Assembly: GCA_037042915.1 (NCBI GenBank) | Contig: CM073195.1 | Coordinates: 3,100,001 to 3,164,000 of the forward strand | Source: Auricularia sp. M13 | Taxonomy: Eukaryota; Basidiomycota; Agaricomycetes; Auriculariales; Auriculariaceae | Length of the DNA: 64,000 bases | Direction: 5' to 3' | Shown: piece by piece, positions 43,295 through 55,395 of the stretch | Layout of the letters: the number at the start of each line of letters is the position of its first letter | How positions within the stretch are numbered: the first letter of the stretch is position 1 | Notes under the pieces: model-generated | Seen by the model: the letters and a program-made list of their open reading frames with translations, nothing else | Database searches by the model: none | What the model was told of the DNA's origin: nothing | Translations under genes and position numbers: made by a program

Positions 43295-43531
43295 CGTGCG
43301 CGACGGGGACGAAGGACGAAAGACGAAAGACGAAGGACGAAGGGAATCTGCTCGGATGACGCCAGACGCCGGTGCATAAGCACCAACGTGATTCTCCTCG
43401 GACCGGTGGATTACATAAGGCGCTCAAGATTAAGAACTTCCGACAGATGGCATGCTCAACGCCTCAGTCACTCAGTGCGAGGTGTATGCAGTACACTCTA
43501 CTTGAAATTTGACGAATTTCACTGAATATTA

Positions 43532-44587
43532 TCAGATCGCATTGACACTTCCCACAAGGTCCTGCGCGGTCAGCGTCACAGACCCGACCGTCCACCCCGG
43601 CACCTTGGTCTCCATCAATTTCTCACTCTTCTCAGCTGTGTCAGAAACGAAGAGAAAGAGGCGGGTGCGCTTGCGCGGCGCGGTATGCTGGTCCAGCGCC
43701 TTGGTGATGATGTCGATGCCGCGTTGGTTGACGTTGCTTGAGGTGGGCTTCGCCTCCACGATCGCCCGCACGATAATCTCGTAGCGTGCAGGGACCTCAC
43801 CCTCTCCCTCTCCGTCGGCGAGGATAACAGCATCGATGCCAGGGAACCCCGGCGGGCACAGGTAGAAGCCGGGCTGGTCGGGGATGCACGGCACGGGTTT
43901 CGCGTACAGGTCGCACTCGACCGCGGCCGCGGCGGCGCGCTTGCAGTTCTCACTGGCAGGAGATGGGAGCAGCTGCTGGGGGTCTTTGTCCTCATAAACG
44001 ACGTACGCAGGGCCTGACGCAGGCGGACCGATGACGAGCGATCGCGAGGCTGGGAGAACGCCTCTGACTCTGACCGTGACGTGCGCCTCGGAGATGTGCG
44101 CCAAGGCGGCAGCCTCAAAGACGGCGTCGCGCAGCTGGCCGTTGCTCTGCAGCTTGCGCAGCAGTGCGCGGCGTTGAGATAGCTCGACGGTGCACATGCC
44201 GTGCACGACGAGGCCGCGGAGGAACGGCGTCGGGACGCAGTAGTTGCTCGGCGGGCCGCTGGAGACGGGGCCCGAGGGGTCGGGAAGCAGGAAGAAGAAC
44301 GTGAAGAAATCGAGTCTCGGGTTTCCAGTAAGCTCATCGTCGTCCTCGCCGAGTGCCAGGACCTTCAGCGCGTCCACGACGGAGTCCAGGACGCTTTCCC
44401 ACCCGACGCCGGGGAACAGCTCGAGCGGGTCGCCGGAGACCCAGAGCTGGGGCTGCATCACGACGTGCATGTTCGAGCCGAGCAGCCTGTACACGTCCAT
44501 GGGGTCCCAGTACGTGTTGCCGTCGGGGTGCTTGACTGCGCGCGCGGCGAAGCCGTCGCGATCGACGCTGCCGTCGACGTCCTTCAT
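43532..44587 (-). CDS. REase-like C-terminal part of a Crinkler-like family protein, probably 5'-truncated
   Basis: Open frame of 351 codons without introns. The N-terminal third (NTYWDPMDVYRLLGSNMHVV, LWVSGDPLELF) is homologous to a mid-gene segment of the pseudogene at 45,082-46,303, so the ATG at 44,587 lies inside what was a longer protein. The C-terminal part has a possible PD-(D/E)xK pattern: PGFPGIDAVILAD (D about residue 252) and RAIVEAKPTS (E about 278, K about 280), then a strand-rich end FLFVSDTAEK. Fungal and oomycete Crinkler-type proteins combine a P-loop ATPase with such a nuclease-like domain (family knowledge); the assignment here is tentative. No P-loop is found upstream of this frame. 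Confidence 0.55.
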   Translation of the reverse strand: MKDVDGSVDRDGFAARAVKHPDGNTYWDPMDVYRLLGSNMHVVMQPQLWVSGDPLELFPGVGWESVLDSVVDALKVLALGEDDDELTGNPRLDFFTFFFLLPDPSGPVSSGPPSNYCVPTPFLRGLVVHGMCTVELSQRRALLRKLQSNGQLRDAVFEAAALAHISEAHVTVRVRGVLPASRSLVIGPPASGPAYVVYEDKDPQQLLPSPASENCKRAAAAAVECDLYAKPVPCIPDQPGFYLCPPGFPGIDAVILADGEGEGEVPARYEIIVRAIVEAKPTSSNVNQRGIDIITKALDQHTAPRKRTRLFLFVSDTAEKSEKLMETKVPGWTVGSVTLTAQDLVGSVNAI

Positions 44588-45081
44588 GTCGTCCTGCGCA
44601 GCTCTGCGAGGGTTCTGCCAGGTGGGCGGGGTCGATTATGAGGTGAAGTGAGGCGATCGCGAAGGACGCAGAGCGGAGTCCCTCGGAGTTCAATGTGTTT
44701 GCCGGCGCCATCGATATCGGATCTGTCACGGATGCAATTGGTGTCTGAAAAAGTTTTGCCTGCAATCTCTGCTGTGCTCAGGCCGTACTCTCTCTGACTC
44801 TCCCTAAGGAGCGAGAAGTTGGGGCAATGCTCTGTGCAATTGCCAATCACCGTGTAAAAGTGAGTCTACATTGATTCCGAGCATCTCAGGAAATCATGAT
44901 GTCCTGGCCTCGGACAACGCCAAGGGCGCCGGAGACCGTGAACCAAGGCGTTGACAGCAAATCGCGACACGCGCGAACATGATTGTGAGACACCAAAGCC
45001 AGCATTATGCTCCCAAATGCGAACGTATGATGGGGACATTATCCAGCGCCAGCGTAGCGACGAGTCGTGTCGATTGCAAGG
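44588..45081. other. Spacer between the two Crinkler-like fragments
   Basis: About 500 bp. Frames here do not show the P-loop part expected upstream of 44,587, supporting truncation of that gene. Confidence 0.4.
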
Positions 45082-46303
45082 TCATGCGAGGATGACGGCA
45101 TCCGCGCCAGGAAATCCTGGAGGACAGGCATAGAACCCGGATTGGTCTGGGATGAAAGGTGAGGGTTTGGCGTAAAGGTCGCCGTCGAGTCTCGGACGCT
45201 TGCGGTTCGCAGGGGGCGGGAGCCAGTGGTTCGTGTCAGAAGCTCGAGTGGATCGCCTGAGGTCCAGAGGACGGGCTTCAGCGTTACGTGCAGGTTCGGT
45301 CCGAGGTGCCTGAACATGGCCAGCGGATGCCAGTACATCTTGCTGTCGTCGCGCTTGACGGGTTGGTTAGTGAAGTCGTCGTTCAGCGTGATGGATGATG
45401 CATCCTCTACTAACCAGACGTGCTCGGATTCTTCTCAGACCTTGGATATTGAAACAGGTCTGCAATCTGCATCTGCGTTGACATGCTCCAAATCGCTACA
45501 ACCAATACGTCAAAGGGGGCAGTGGGAGACGACTTACGCAAGAAAGGAATCAACAGCATATGCTTGAACCCGGCCTCGGAGACAAGGCTCATCGTAAAAA
45601 CGACGGCGCGGGACTCCTTGAGAATGCATTGGTAATCGTCTGGAGTCTGAGCGGCAGAGAACACGACGTGTACTGTATTAGGGTTCAGCCAAACGTCGAG
45701 AGCTGGGCTTTGGCCGTTTTTCGAGTCGATAAGGATGAGTGCGCGGGCGGTAAACCCGATCGATGCGACCACATAATACGGCACAAAAAACTGGCCGATG
45801 TCCAGGCAGACCAAAACAAACTCGTCGCCCGTGTGGTGGTACACAAGTGGGATTTCGGCCTCGGCGGCGGCGCACATGGGGTAGCGCAGCGCGACACTCT
45901 TACCTGGAATTAAGCGAGTCTGACGGTGCCACTTAGGAGGTCAGCAGTAAGCGCACCTATTCCCGGATGACCGTAAATAATCGTAGAGCCCCACGACTCC
46001 CGGGCGCCCACGTCTAGCTTCATGTAGTTGTTCCAGAGGTGCTTCCACAAATCCTGGTAGGACTCGCGAACCAAAATCGGGCACCGGCGCTCAACACCAA
46101 ACTGGTTGACGATACAGACCAGTGACGCGACGGCCGTCGTCCATCGTGAGTTCTTTGCTGTTAACGACGCCCCAGTGTGTTTGATGAAAGCGTGAGAGGA
46201 TGGGCACCACGAAGGCGTCGTTATGAAGCTCGACCAAGCCTTTGGAGCATATTTCATCAACGTGACGCGAGGGTGTGTCTGCCGTTGTGATGGTGAGAGC
46301 CAA
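45082..46303 (-). pseudogene. Crinkler-like P-loop protein, broken
   Basis: ATG at 46,303 starts MALTITTADTPSRHVDEI, continuing HWGVVNSKELTMDDGRR. After a frame break near 46,110 the frame resumes at RCPILVRESYQDLWKHLW and reaches ESWGSTIIYGHPGIG; a phase-1 intron (45,965-45,912 or close) then joins KSVALRYPMCAAAEAEIP. The spliced GHPGIGKS is a Walker A motif. YVVASIGFTARALILIDS and VHVVFSAAQTPDDYQ follow. Next come small intron-like gaps and stops, then YWHPLAMFRHLGPNLHV and LWTSGDPLELL. The frame ends at DAVILA and a stop at 45,082 after FIPDQSGFYACPPGFPGAD, exactly where the neighbour at 43,532 continues into its nuclease-like core. So this copy has the ATPase half but lost the C-terminal half. 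Confidence 0.6.
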
Positions 46304-46734
46304 GTGTTACAAAGTCCGCGGCACTCCGATTCCGAGGAACTGGAAATGGGACAGAAACGAGAGTCAATTCCTGTCCTCATCGCGTCAACGAGGATGCTCT
46401 TGTGATTGCCAGTTTACGCGGTTCAAACTTGGAACTTAGCGTCGGTCTGAGGGAAACTTTTTCAGTGATTTTCTGTCCCGGTTACGGTACGGGTGAGCTC
46501 ATTGAATGGGTTAGTCCGCGTCTCATAAGCATATGAGTGGGAGGAATGTAACTACGACCCTCGGAGTTTGAGTTTTTCAGTGTATAGAGCCGCCTATCCA
46601 CAGGATGCGAGAGAATGACCGGCCCGAGCAATTGCCGCGTCACTTTCGTGTCTATGACGAAGTCTTTTCGCCTGAGAGTCAGCTCGCGAATTGTATCCAG
46701 GCTTGTTGTCGTGCCATGAGCATACGGCCGATAG

Positions 46735-46926
46735 ATCCGCGATCGGAAGTGCGATAACCTGTGCGGTCGCGTCAACGGCTTTCAAATCAGTTCCACCGTG
46801 TTCTCCAGGGCCGCGCTACAAATACGAGCCCGTGCTCGCTCGCTGCCCATAGCAGCTGCAGTAGCTCTCAAAACGAGGTCGCTTACCGTCGAAGTCAAGC
46901 CCAACTCGCTGCCCTGCGTGTACAAG
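46735..46926 (+). promoter_or_regulatory. TRR1 leader with in-frame non-ATG extension
   Basis: The frame of TRR1 is open from 46,735 (after TAG at 46,732) to its ATG at 46,927. A GTG at 46,798 in the context CCACCGTGT begins VFSRAALQIRARARSLPIAA, an arginine-rich amphipathic stretch like a mitochondrial presequence. There is no in-frame ATG. Use as an alternative start is inference. Confidence 0.4.
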
Positions 46927-48098
<1,172 letters not shown>

Positions 48099-48723
48099 TG
48101 GTCGATTTGTGCTTTACTTTCCCTATCATCGACATAGAATTCTGTGCGTGGACTCTACAGGATAAATCCCCGCTTCATTGACTGTTATGGTCTGTGTGAT
48201 AATGACGAAACCTGGTTCAACCTGGGGTATTCCCTCACAGTCCCTGGACGTCCAGGCCGACTCACACCCCGAGACGACCCGTACCTGTCTTGCTCATTGT
48301 CCCTGACTCCAGAGCGCTCCACGCACAAGCGGGAATCTGGGCCAACGCATCGTGCCTGACTTGCACGTGACTGAGTTCTCCGCGGCGAAGTAGAACAACG
48401 ATTTTGAACGCTCAAGCGCACTCAAACTCACGACAGACCTAGCTGGAATCCCGCGCGCCGTCGCCCGTCGTATGAAGATTATGACTTTTCCGACGGCGGG
48501 AATGTCTATTTCAGTCTTTCCGCATCGACGTCAAACAAGGTTGCGACGGATCCTCTGGCAGCGCGTCAAATAGGCTCCCAGCTTGTCCGCGGGGCGGGAC
48601 AGGTGCCACACATGTCTCGAACCGCTCCGACGCATAAAATCAGCCTTCCCGTGCGTGCCGAGTCCGTTTGTGTCTCTCACTCTCCTCCTCGTCTTTCTCT
48701 CTCTCACCAAACGAAACTCAAGA
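48099..48723. other. Intergenic, promoter of the WSC/CBM1 gene expected
   Basis: About 620 bp; a CT-rich run at 48,671-48,720 directly precedes the ATG at 48,724, as in many highly expressed fungal genes. No gene seen. Confidence 0.45.
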
Positions 48724-50446
48724 ATGAAAATGTTCACCAGCAGTTCCACCTTTCTCCTCCTCGTCTTCTCTTCGTTCGCAGTCTCTGCCCTCGGCGCGGC
48801 GCTCAACCACACGCTCGTTGCGCGCGCGCCCATCGTCTTCCCGCCCGGCTGGCAGGTGCTCAACCCGTGCGCAATCGACACGCCCGACCGCATCCTCAAG
48901 AGCCTCGTCATCCGCCAGATGAGCGACAATTCGGCGACCACCTGCATGCAAATATGCGACAAGTCGGGATACACGTATGCCGGCCTTGAGTACGGGAACG
49001 AATGTGCGTTCGGCTGTTCATGCATGTAGCGTGTTGTTTGTCTGTTTTGGTGCTCACGTGATCGTTCTTTCCTGCCTGCCCCCTTTCGGTTTCGATTTTG
49101 CTTCGATTTTGCGCGCTGGCTTCGAACCCGATGGCGCTTTAACTTTGGCTTTGGCTTTGACTGCTCGGGTGGCTGCGCGACGTGTATGCAGGCCATTGCG
49201 GACGCGGCGTCGTCAAGGGCACGCAGTCCGCGCCTACGGCCGAGTGCAACATGGTCAGTCCACCTCATCGTCCGCCGTCTTCATTTCAGCTCATTAAGTC
49301 ATATCTCTACGTGTAGCCATGTGTGGGCGACGCACTGCAGTCGTGCGGCGGCAGCTGGCGCATGCAGATCTACTACACGCTCTCGACGACGGCCAAGGAG
49401 CCGCCCCTCGCGCCCGGCTGGCAGACCAGCTACCGCTGCGCTGTCGACGTCGGCGACCGCGTCCTGCTCGGCGACGTCACGTACACCCTCGGGTACAACA
49501 CGCCGTACAACTGCCAGAAGTACTGCCAGGCGCTTGGGTACAAGTTTGCTGGCGTCGAGTACACCAAGTGCGTTGAGGCTGTTTTTGGCGTAATCTGGGG
49601 TTCGAGGAGCTGACGTGCGTTGCGCAGCGAATGCCATTGTGGGACGGGATTCCGCGTCCAGCCAACAACTGTAGACGTCTCGGAGTGCTATATGAACTGC
49701 GCGGGCGATAGCAGCTACGGTGCGTTCTGCTAGCCTTCGTGGAGGTTGTGTTCTCATTGGCGCTCTCACTGTAGACTGCGGCGGTCCATGGCGCATCCAG
49801 ATCTACGCCGCCGGGAGCTCAGTGAGTGTCCTCCTTTTATGGAGGACCTTCTGCTCAACGACTCCTACCTAGACGGGCTCGACATCCACGACCGGGACTA
49901 CCACTACGACTACCACCACGACATCGACATCGACATCGACCACGACGTCGCGCACTTCCACGACCAGCCAGACGCAGAGCGGTACCACCTCGACCACGAG
50001 CACGAGCACCTCTTCCGCGTCTACTGCGACTCAGACGTCTTACGGCCAATGCGGTGGCAAGGGTTGGACTGGTACGTTTTCTCCGCTGCTGCACTCAGGC
50101 TGAAACTCAACCGCCTGCGACAGGCCCGACTCTGTGCGGCAACGGATGGGCGTGCACATACAACAACGACTACTACTCGCAATGCACGTACACGGGCGAC
50201 ACCACCAAAGTGCAGCCATACGGCCAATGCGTACGTTCCTCCGCCTCGTCCAACCGACCGTCGTATTCGTACTCATTCCTCCTCGAACTTCAGGGCGGCA
50301 AAGGCTGGACAGGGGGCACCGAGTGCAGCAAGGGCTATTCTTGTGTTTATTCGGACGCTTGTGAGTGCTGTCTTTATTATCACTCACCCGCCTTTGTTCG
50401 CGACTGACCATCGTCTCCAGACTTCTCGCAATGTCTGCCCTCGTGA
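48724..50446 (+). CDS. Secreted WSC-WSC-CBM1-CBM1 protein
   Basis: Nine exons: 48724-49003, 49192-49253, 49317-49567, 49628-49719, 49775-49821, 49873-50071, 50124-50230, 50294-50360, 50421-50446 (376 aa). A signal peptide (FLLLVFSSFAVSALG) is followed by two WSC domains, each with ...YAGLEYGNECHCG or FAGVEYTNECHCG and ending CGGSWRMQIY or CGGPWRIQIY. A threonine/serine linker comes next, then two CBM1 modules (YGQCGGKGWTGPTLC...; YGQCGGKGWTGGTEC...FSQCLPS). WSC domains bind glycans and CBM1 binds crystalline cellulose, so the protein should act outside the cell on plant or fungal wall polymers; no catalytic domain is present. Intron 1 (188 nt) is unusually long for this window. The last two exons are partly duplicated at 53,023. 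Confidence 0.92.
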
Positions 50447-50963
50447 TGAGGCGTGGGCACTTCACCTTTGGGACGAAACACACGCTAATTCCAGATTTAA
50501 TGCCGATATTTTGCTACTTATATTCTTTGGGGTGCTGTTTTCTCGTGTTAAAACCTATGCCGTGTCCGTGTATGATAGAGAACGGTGAAATCACACGCTC
50601 CTTTGATATTATACGGTATTATCTTGCAGCTGGGATTAGGGTTCAACTTCAGAAATTGTGAGGTGCTGGGTGCTGTATTTTGGTGCGATGCTGTAACTCC
50701 GGATTGACTGTCGGAGTTCGTGCACTGCAACCACTTGACCACTTACCGCGACCACACCGCAGCCGTCAACCGGCACTGTCGGTTCCTCAGCGCGCCTTCA
50801 GTCTTGAAAGCCGCGCAAATCGTCGAGAACGCGAGGGATACTTCGCCGAGGCCGTCACGGTTGTGCCTAGCGCGTTTTGCACGCAGCCCTCGCCCCTTGA
50901 TTCCAGACAATTTGGGCCTTCACCAACAGGCATGCTGACATCTTGTCAGGCTTTCCTCCCGAT
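50447..50963. other. Duplicated intergenic stretch
   Basis: Between the WSC/CBM1 stop and the first AAA-ATPase-like gene. Much of it recurs at 53,095-53,608. No gene recognised. Confidence 0.5.
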
Positions 50964-52697
50964 ATGTTGGACGACTGCACCTGCATCGTGACCGGCCATC
51001 TTCCCCCTTTGGTATTCGACCTGCGGGATGGTAAATTCTCCGAGCTGGCCACGCTCCAAGACCTGCTTGAGTACGCTGCTGAACGCCACCACGTCGAGTG
51101 TCCTTGCGATCTCAAAATTGGGGGGCGGGCGTGGTGCACCTCTATTCCACTTGTTGAGGCTGATTGCGAGTGGGCAATGGTCGAATCCGACCTCCTCCCC
51201 ATTGACACACGCCTGGACGCTCTTCACGGTGCCGTGCATTTCGTCATAGCCAGCGAACAATCGTCCTCCACAGGCACGTCTAGCGCTGTCTTGCGCGAGC
51301 AGTAGTCTGATGCCAAGCAGATTATCGTCGCATGTATCGCGAGAACCTTTTCACACCCTACTACGTCGAAAATGCTGTTGCTTATAAGCGAGCTGGGACC
51401 CCTGTAAGCACAAATGTGTATCATACATTGCTACCATACTAACGTCATTCCACAGCACGTCTTACCCTCTGCGAGCCTCAACAAATTTCAGGATATGTGC
51501 TCTACAGCCGGTTGCATTTTCGTCGACAAGACCAGATTCCTTCATACCATGTTATCTCAACTCGCGTTCTCGCGTGTGCACATCATCCGAAGGCCAAAAG
51601 GATTTGGAAAGACAACCTTCTTGTCGATGTTTGATGCCTATTTTGACCCTTTATCCGCCCATGCATACTTCCCATTCGCGTTTACCGAAGACATGTCGCG
51701 GCCGGTTTTCTCACAGCACGGCCAACTTCTCGTATTTGCTCTGGACTTCGCGGACCTCTCCTTTGACGACACCATGGACTGCTACGCTTTGGAGGCTGAA
51801 TGCAATCGCCTTCTGAACAGCGCCGCCCAGCAGTTCTACCTGCGGTACAAGAGCGTTTTGTCTGCACCAGAGGAGGAAATGTTCGACACAGAATCTTCTG
51901 TCACATTTCTCGATATGCTGGTAAGTTTCCGAGCGGATGCTGGGGGACGCATGCTCATGCATACTCAGCGTTGGATCCAGCTCGATAATTGGAATCTATG
52001 TTTTACGGTCGACAACTATACGGCGCCCATACCGAATGACCCCTACACATGCCGCATCTACAAAGGCGCGATTAACCGACACATCTTTGCGCGTCTTTGC
52101 GACCTCCTCTACGGCCGAATGGCATTGTTCGGCTTGATCGTCGGCGATGACCTTGGCCATTGCAGTTCGTGGGTCGGTATGCCTCATCCGTTCACCGACC
52201 TCTCGAGTTCCTCAGCTTTTGCCGAAATCATTGGATTCTCTAGTGCGGACGTTGCGGCTCTGGGGCAGGCCATCAATGTAGACCTCGTCAGCGCTCTCCC
52301 AGTGTGCACGCCCATGAAGTCGACTACCGCCACGTCACATGTCTATGCCGCTGCGGACGTCCTCTCGCTCGCTCAACAGGCGCTCAACTCGCCCTTCTTG
52401 GGGCAACCCGCGCAGGTGGAGGTGCGCGCACTCGCGGTGCCTCCGCCAGTTGAGGAGGATCCCGTTGCTGTTGAAAGACGGATGGATCTAGAACGCGTCT
52501 TGCGCGAGCTAGCGAAGGACAGCCATGCGTTCACACCTTACGATGAAATCGAGTTCCTGTTTGAAGACGAAGACGAAGAAGACGGCGAGGACCACTCCAT
52601 TGGGCGCTCGCTTGCCAGGCTCACTGCGAATACCTCGTCTTCTGGCTCCACGTCTTCCTCGGCAAGCAAGCAGGTGGAATTGGGGGGCATTCTTTAG
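50964..52697 (+). CDS. AAA-ATPase-like protein, tandem copy 1 (shortened by a nonsense change)
   Basis: Exons 50964-51228, 51321-51403, 51456-51920, 51969-52697 (513 aa). After an N-terminal region (MLDDCTCIVTGHLPPLVFDL) comes a block typical of the Predicted AAA-ATPase family (PF09820-like): CIFVDKTRFLHTMLSQLA, then HIIRRPKGFGKTTFLSMFDA, with Walker A GFGKTT at about 165-170, and VFALDFADLS as a Walker B-like strand. The C-terminal tail is acidic and serine-rich. The intron at 51,921-51,968 is in frame here but must be spliced in copy 2, which has a stop in it. The stop at 52,695 (TAG) matches TTG in copy 2, so 20 residues are missing. Cellular role of this fungal family is unknown. Confidence 0.78.
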
Positions 52698-52961
52698 CAG
52701 GATCCACCGAGCCTGCTGGAGGCGTACAGCAAGAAAGCATGGGGTTCGCACGAATCGTAGAGTACTGTATTCCGGTCACGCATTCGCGCTCTCAGCCCAC
52801 ATGTACATCGATCCGCCTATTCATCTTCACAACTGAATTCCTTAATCCATCTATTGTGCCAACTGCGTACGAAAAAAACCTGATATTATCCTCACCTTTG
52901 ACCGTTGAAAAGAAAGCTATGAAACGGTCTTGAATTTCTTCAGTTTTGTTCATTCAATCAT

Positions 52962-53022
52962 TGTTGAACTCCAAGCGGAGCCGATCGGGCAGAGGTTCCG
53001 CCGAACGCGCTCACGTCTGACC
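52962..53022 (+). repeat. Displaced copy of the RICTOR 5' leader
   Basis: Similar to 59,402-59,462, including the exact shared block GGTTCCGCCGAACGCGCTCA; that segment lies just upstream of the RICTOR ATG. Confidence 0.85.
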
Positions 53023-53095
53023 GTGCAGCAAGGGTTATTCTTGCGATTATTCGGACGCTTCTGCGTGCTGACTTGATAATCACTCACCACCTTTG
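53023..53095 (+). pseudogene. CBM1 terminal exon fragment
   Basis: Begins GTGCAGCAAGGGTTATTC and reads SKGYSCDYSDA, matching SKGYSCVYSDA of the WSC/CBM1 gene at 50,323-50,360, followed by decayed intron sequence. Confidence 0.8.
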
Positions 53096-53608
53096 TGATG
53101 AGGCGTGGGCGCTTCACCTTTGGGACGAAACACACGCTAATTCCAGATTTAATGCTGATATTTTCCTACTATATTCCTTGGGATGCTGTTTTCTCGTGTT
53201 AAAACTCATGCCGTGTCCGTGTATGATAGAGAACGGTGAAATCACACGCTCCTTTGCTTATTATATGGTAATACTTATTCTGCAGCTGATACACGGGATA
53301 AAAGACAAAAGTGAGACGCCGGGTGCTGTTTTAGAATATCGGTACGATGCTATGAATCCGGATGCACTTGTGACTGTCGGAGTGCGACACACCACTTGCT
53401 GCGACGGTGACCATCGGCCGCGGCACCGCCGGTTCCTCCTGAGCGCGTGTCCATTCTTGAAAGCCGCGCGAGTCGTTGAACACGCGAGATATACTTCGCC
53501 GAGGTCGTTGTGCCTACCGCGTTCGCCGTTCGTCCTGTGCCTGCGATCCTCGACGACCAGCGCAACACAAGGAAGCATGCTGACATCTTGTCAGGCTTTC
53601 CTCCCGAT

Positions 53609-55390
53609 ATGTTGGACGACTGCACCTGCATCGTTACCGGCCATCTTCCCCCTTTGGTGTTCGACCTGCGGGATGGTAATTTCTCCGAACTGGCCACGGT
53701 GCAGGACTTGCTTGAGTACGCTGCTGAACGCCACCACGTCGAGTGTCCTTGCGATCTCAAAATTGGGGGGCGGGCGTGGTGCACCTCTGCTCCGCTTTCC
53801 GAGGCCGATTGCGAGTGGGCAAAGATCGAATCCAACCCCCTCCTCGTTGAAACCCGCCTGGACGCTCTTCACGGTGCCGTGCATTTCGTCATAGCCAGCG
53901 AACAATCGTCTTCCACAGGCACGTCTAGCGCTGTCTTGCGCGAGCGGTAGTCTGATGCCAAGCAGATTATCTTCGCATGTATCGCGAGAAACTTTTCACA
54001 CCCTACTGCGTCGAAAATGCAGTTGCTTATAAGCGAGCTGGGACCCCTGTAAGCACAAATGTGTATCATACATTGCTACCATACTAACGTCATTCCACAG
54101 CACGTCTTACCCTCTGCGAGCCTCAACAGATTTCAGGATATGTGCTCTACAGCCGGTTGCATTTTCGTCGACAAGACCAGATTCCTTCATACCATGTTAT
54201 CTCAACTCGCATCTTCGCGTGTGAACATTATCCGAAGACCAAGCGGCTTTGGGAAGACAACCTTCTTGTCGATGTTCGATGCCTATTTTGACCCTCGATC
54301 CGCCGACGCATACTTCCCATTCACGTTCACTGAAGACACGTCGCGGCCGGCTTTCTCACAGCAGGACCAACTTCTTGTATTTGCTCTTGACTTCGCGGAT
54401 CTCTCTTTTAACGACACCATGGATCGCTACGCTCTGGAGGCTGAATGCAACCGCCTCTTCAACAACGCTGCTCAGCGGTTTTACCTTCGGTACAAGAACA
54501 TTTTGTCTGCACCGGAGGAGGAAATGTTCGACCCAGAAGCTTCCGTCACTTTTTTCGATATACTGGTAAGTTCCTAAGCGGTTGCTCGAGGACGCACGCT
54601 CATGCATACTCAGTGTTGGATTAAGCTCGATAATTGGAAACTATGTTTCACGGTCGACAACTATACAGCACCCTTGGTGGATGACCCCGGCTCCATCTAC
54701 CAAGACGCGATCAACCGACACATCTTCGCGCGTCTCTGTGACCTCCTCTACATCCGTGTCATAATGTACGGCTTGATTGTCGGCGATGACCTTGGCGATT
54801 GCACCCCGTGGGTCGGTATGCCTGAAGATTTCACCGACCTATCGACCTCTCTAAGTTTTGCTGAAATCATCGGATTCTCTCGTGCGGACGTTGCGGCTCT
54901 GGGGCAGGCCATCAATGTAGACCTCGTCAGCGCTCTCCCGGCGTGCGCACCCACGAAGTCGACTACCGCTGCGACACATGTCTATGCCGCTGCCGACGTC
55001 CTCTCGCTCGCTCAACAGGCGCTCAACTCGCCCGGCTTGGGGCCACCAGCGCAGGTGGAGGTGCGCGCACTCGAGGTGCCTCCGCCAGTTGCTCCCGTCG
55101 AGGTGGGTCTCATTGCTGTCGAAAGACCGATGGATCCAGACAGCGTCTTGCGCGTGGACAAGCTTGCGTTCACATATTACGATGAAACCGAGTTCCTGTC
55201 CGAAGACGAAGAAGACCACGAGGACGACTCCATTGGGCGCTCGTCTGGGCTCACTGCGAATTCCTCATTCTCGGACTCCGTGTCTTCCTCGGCGAGCAAG
55301 CAGGTGGAATTGGGGCGCATTCTTTTGCAGGATCGCCCGAGCCCGCTGGAGGCGTACGGCAAGAAACCATGGGGCTCGGACGAATTGTAG
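53609..55390 (+). CDS. AAA-ATPase-like protein, tandem copy 2 (full length)
   Basis: Exons 53609-53873, 53966-54048, 54101-54565, 54614-55390 (529 aa). Same domain order as copy 1: MLDDCTCIVTGHLPPLVFDL, CIFVDKTRFLHTMLSQLA, IIRRPSGFGKTTFLSMFDA (Walker A), VFALDFADLS, then DNWKLCFTVDNYTAPLVD and LCDLLYIRVIMYGLIVGDDL. The acidic tail ends LLQDRPSPLEAYGKKPWG. The stop codon TAA inside the intron 54,566-54,613 proves that splicing is needed. Differences from copy 1 are mostly single substitutions that keep the frame, so both copies have been under some constraint. A 158-bp MITE sits 5 bp after the stop. Confidence 0.8.
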
Positions 55391-55395
55391 GGTAC

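Larger units (their letters stand above)
52698..53608. other. Inter-copy region with fossil junction
   Basis: Holds the 3' region of copy 1, a 61-bp piece matching the RICTOR leader (52,962-53,022), and directly after it a CBM1 exon remnant (53,023-53,060). No functional gene seen. Confidence 0.6.
50323..55395 (+). repeat. Tandem segmental duplication, about 2.7 kb unit
   Basis: Copy 1 runs from 50,323 to about 52,800 and copy 2 from 53,023 to about 55,395 plus downstream. Both begin in the same CBM1 exon, contain the old 3' region of the WSC/CBM1 gene and the whole AAA-ATPase-like gene with all four exons and identical intron lengths (92, 52, 48 nt). Copy 2 lacks part of the CBM1 terminal exon. 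Confidence 0.88.
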
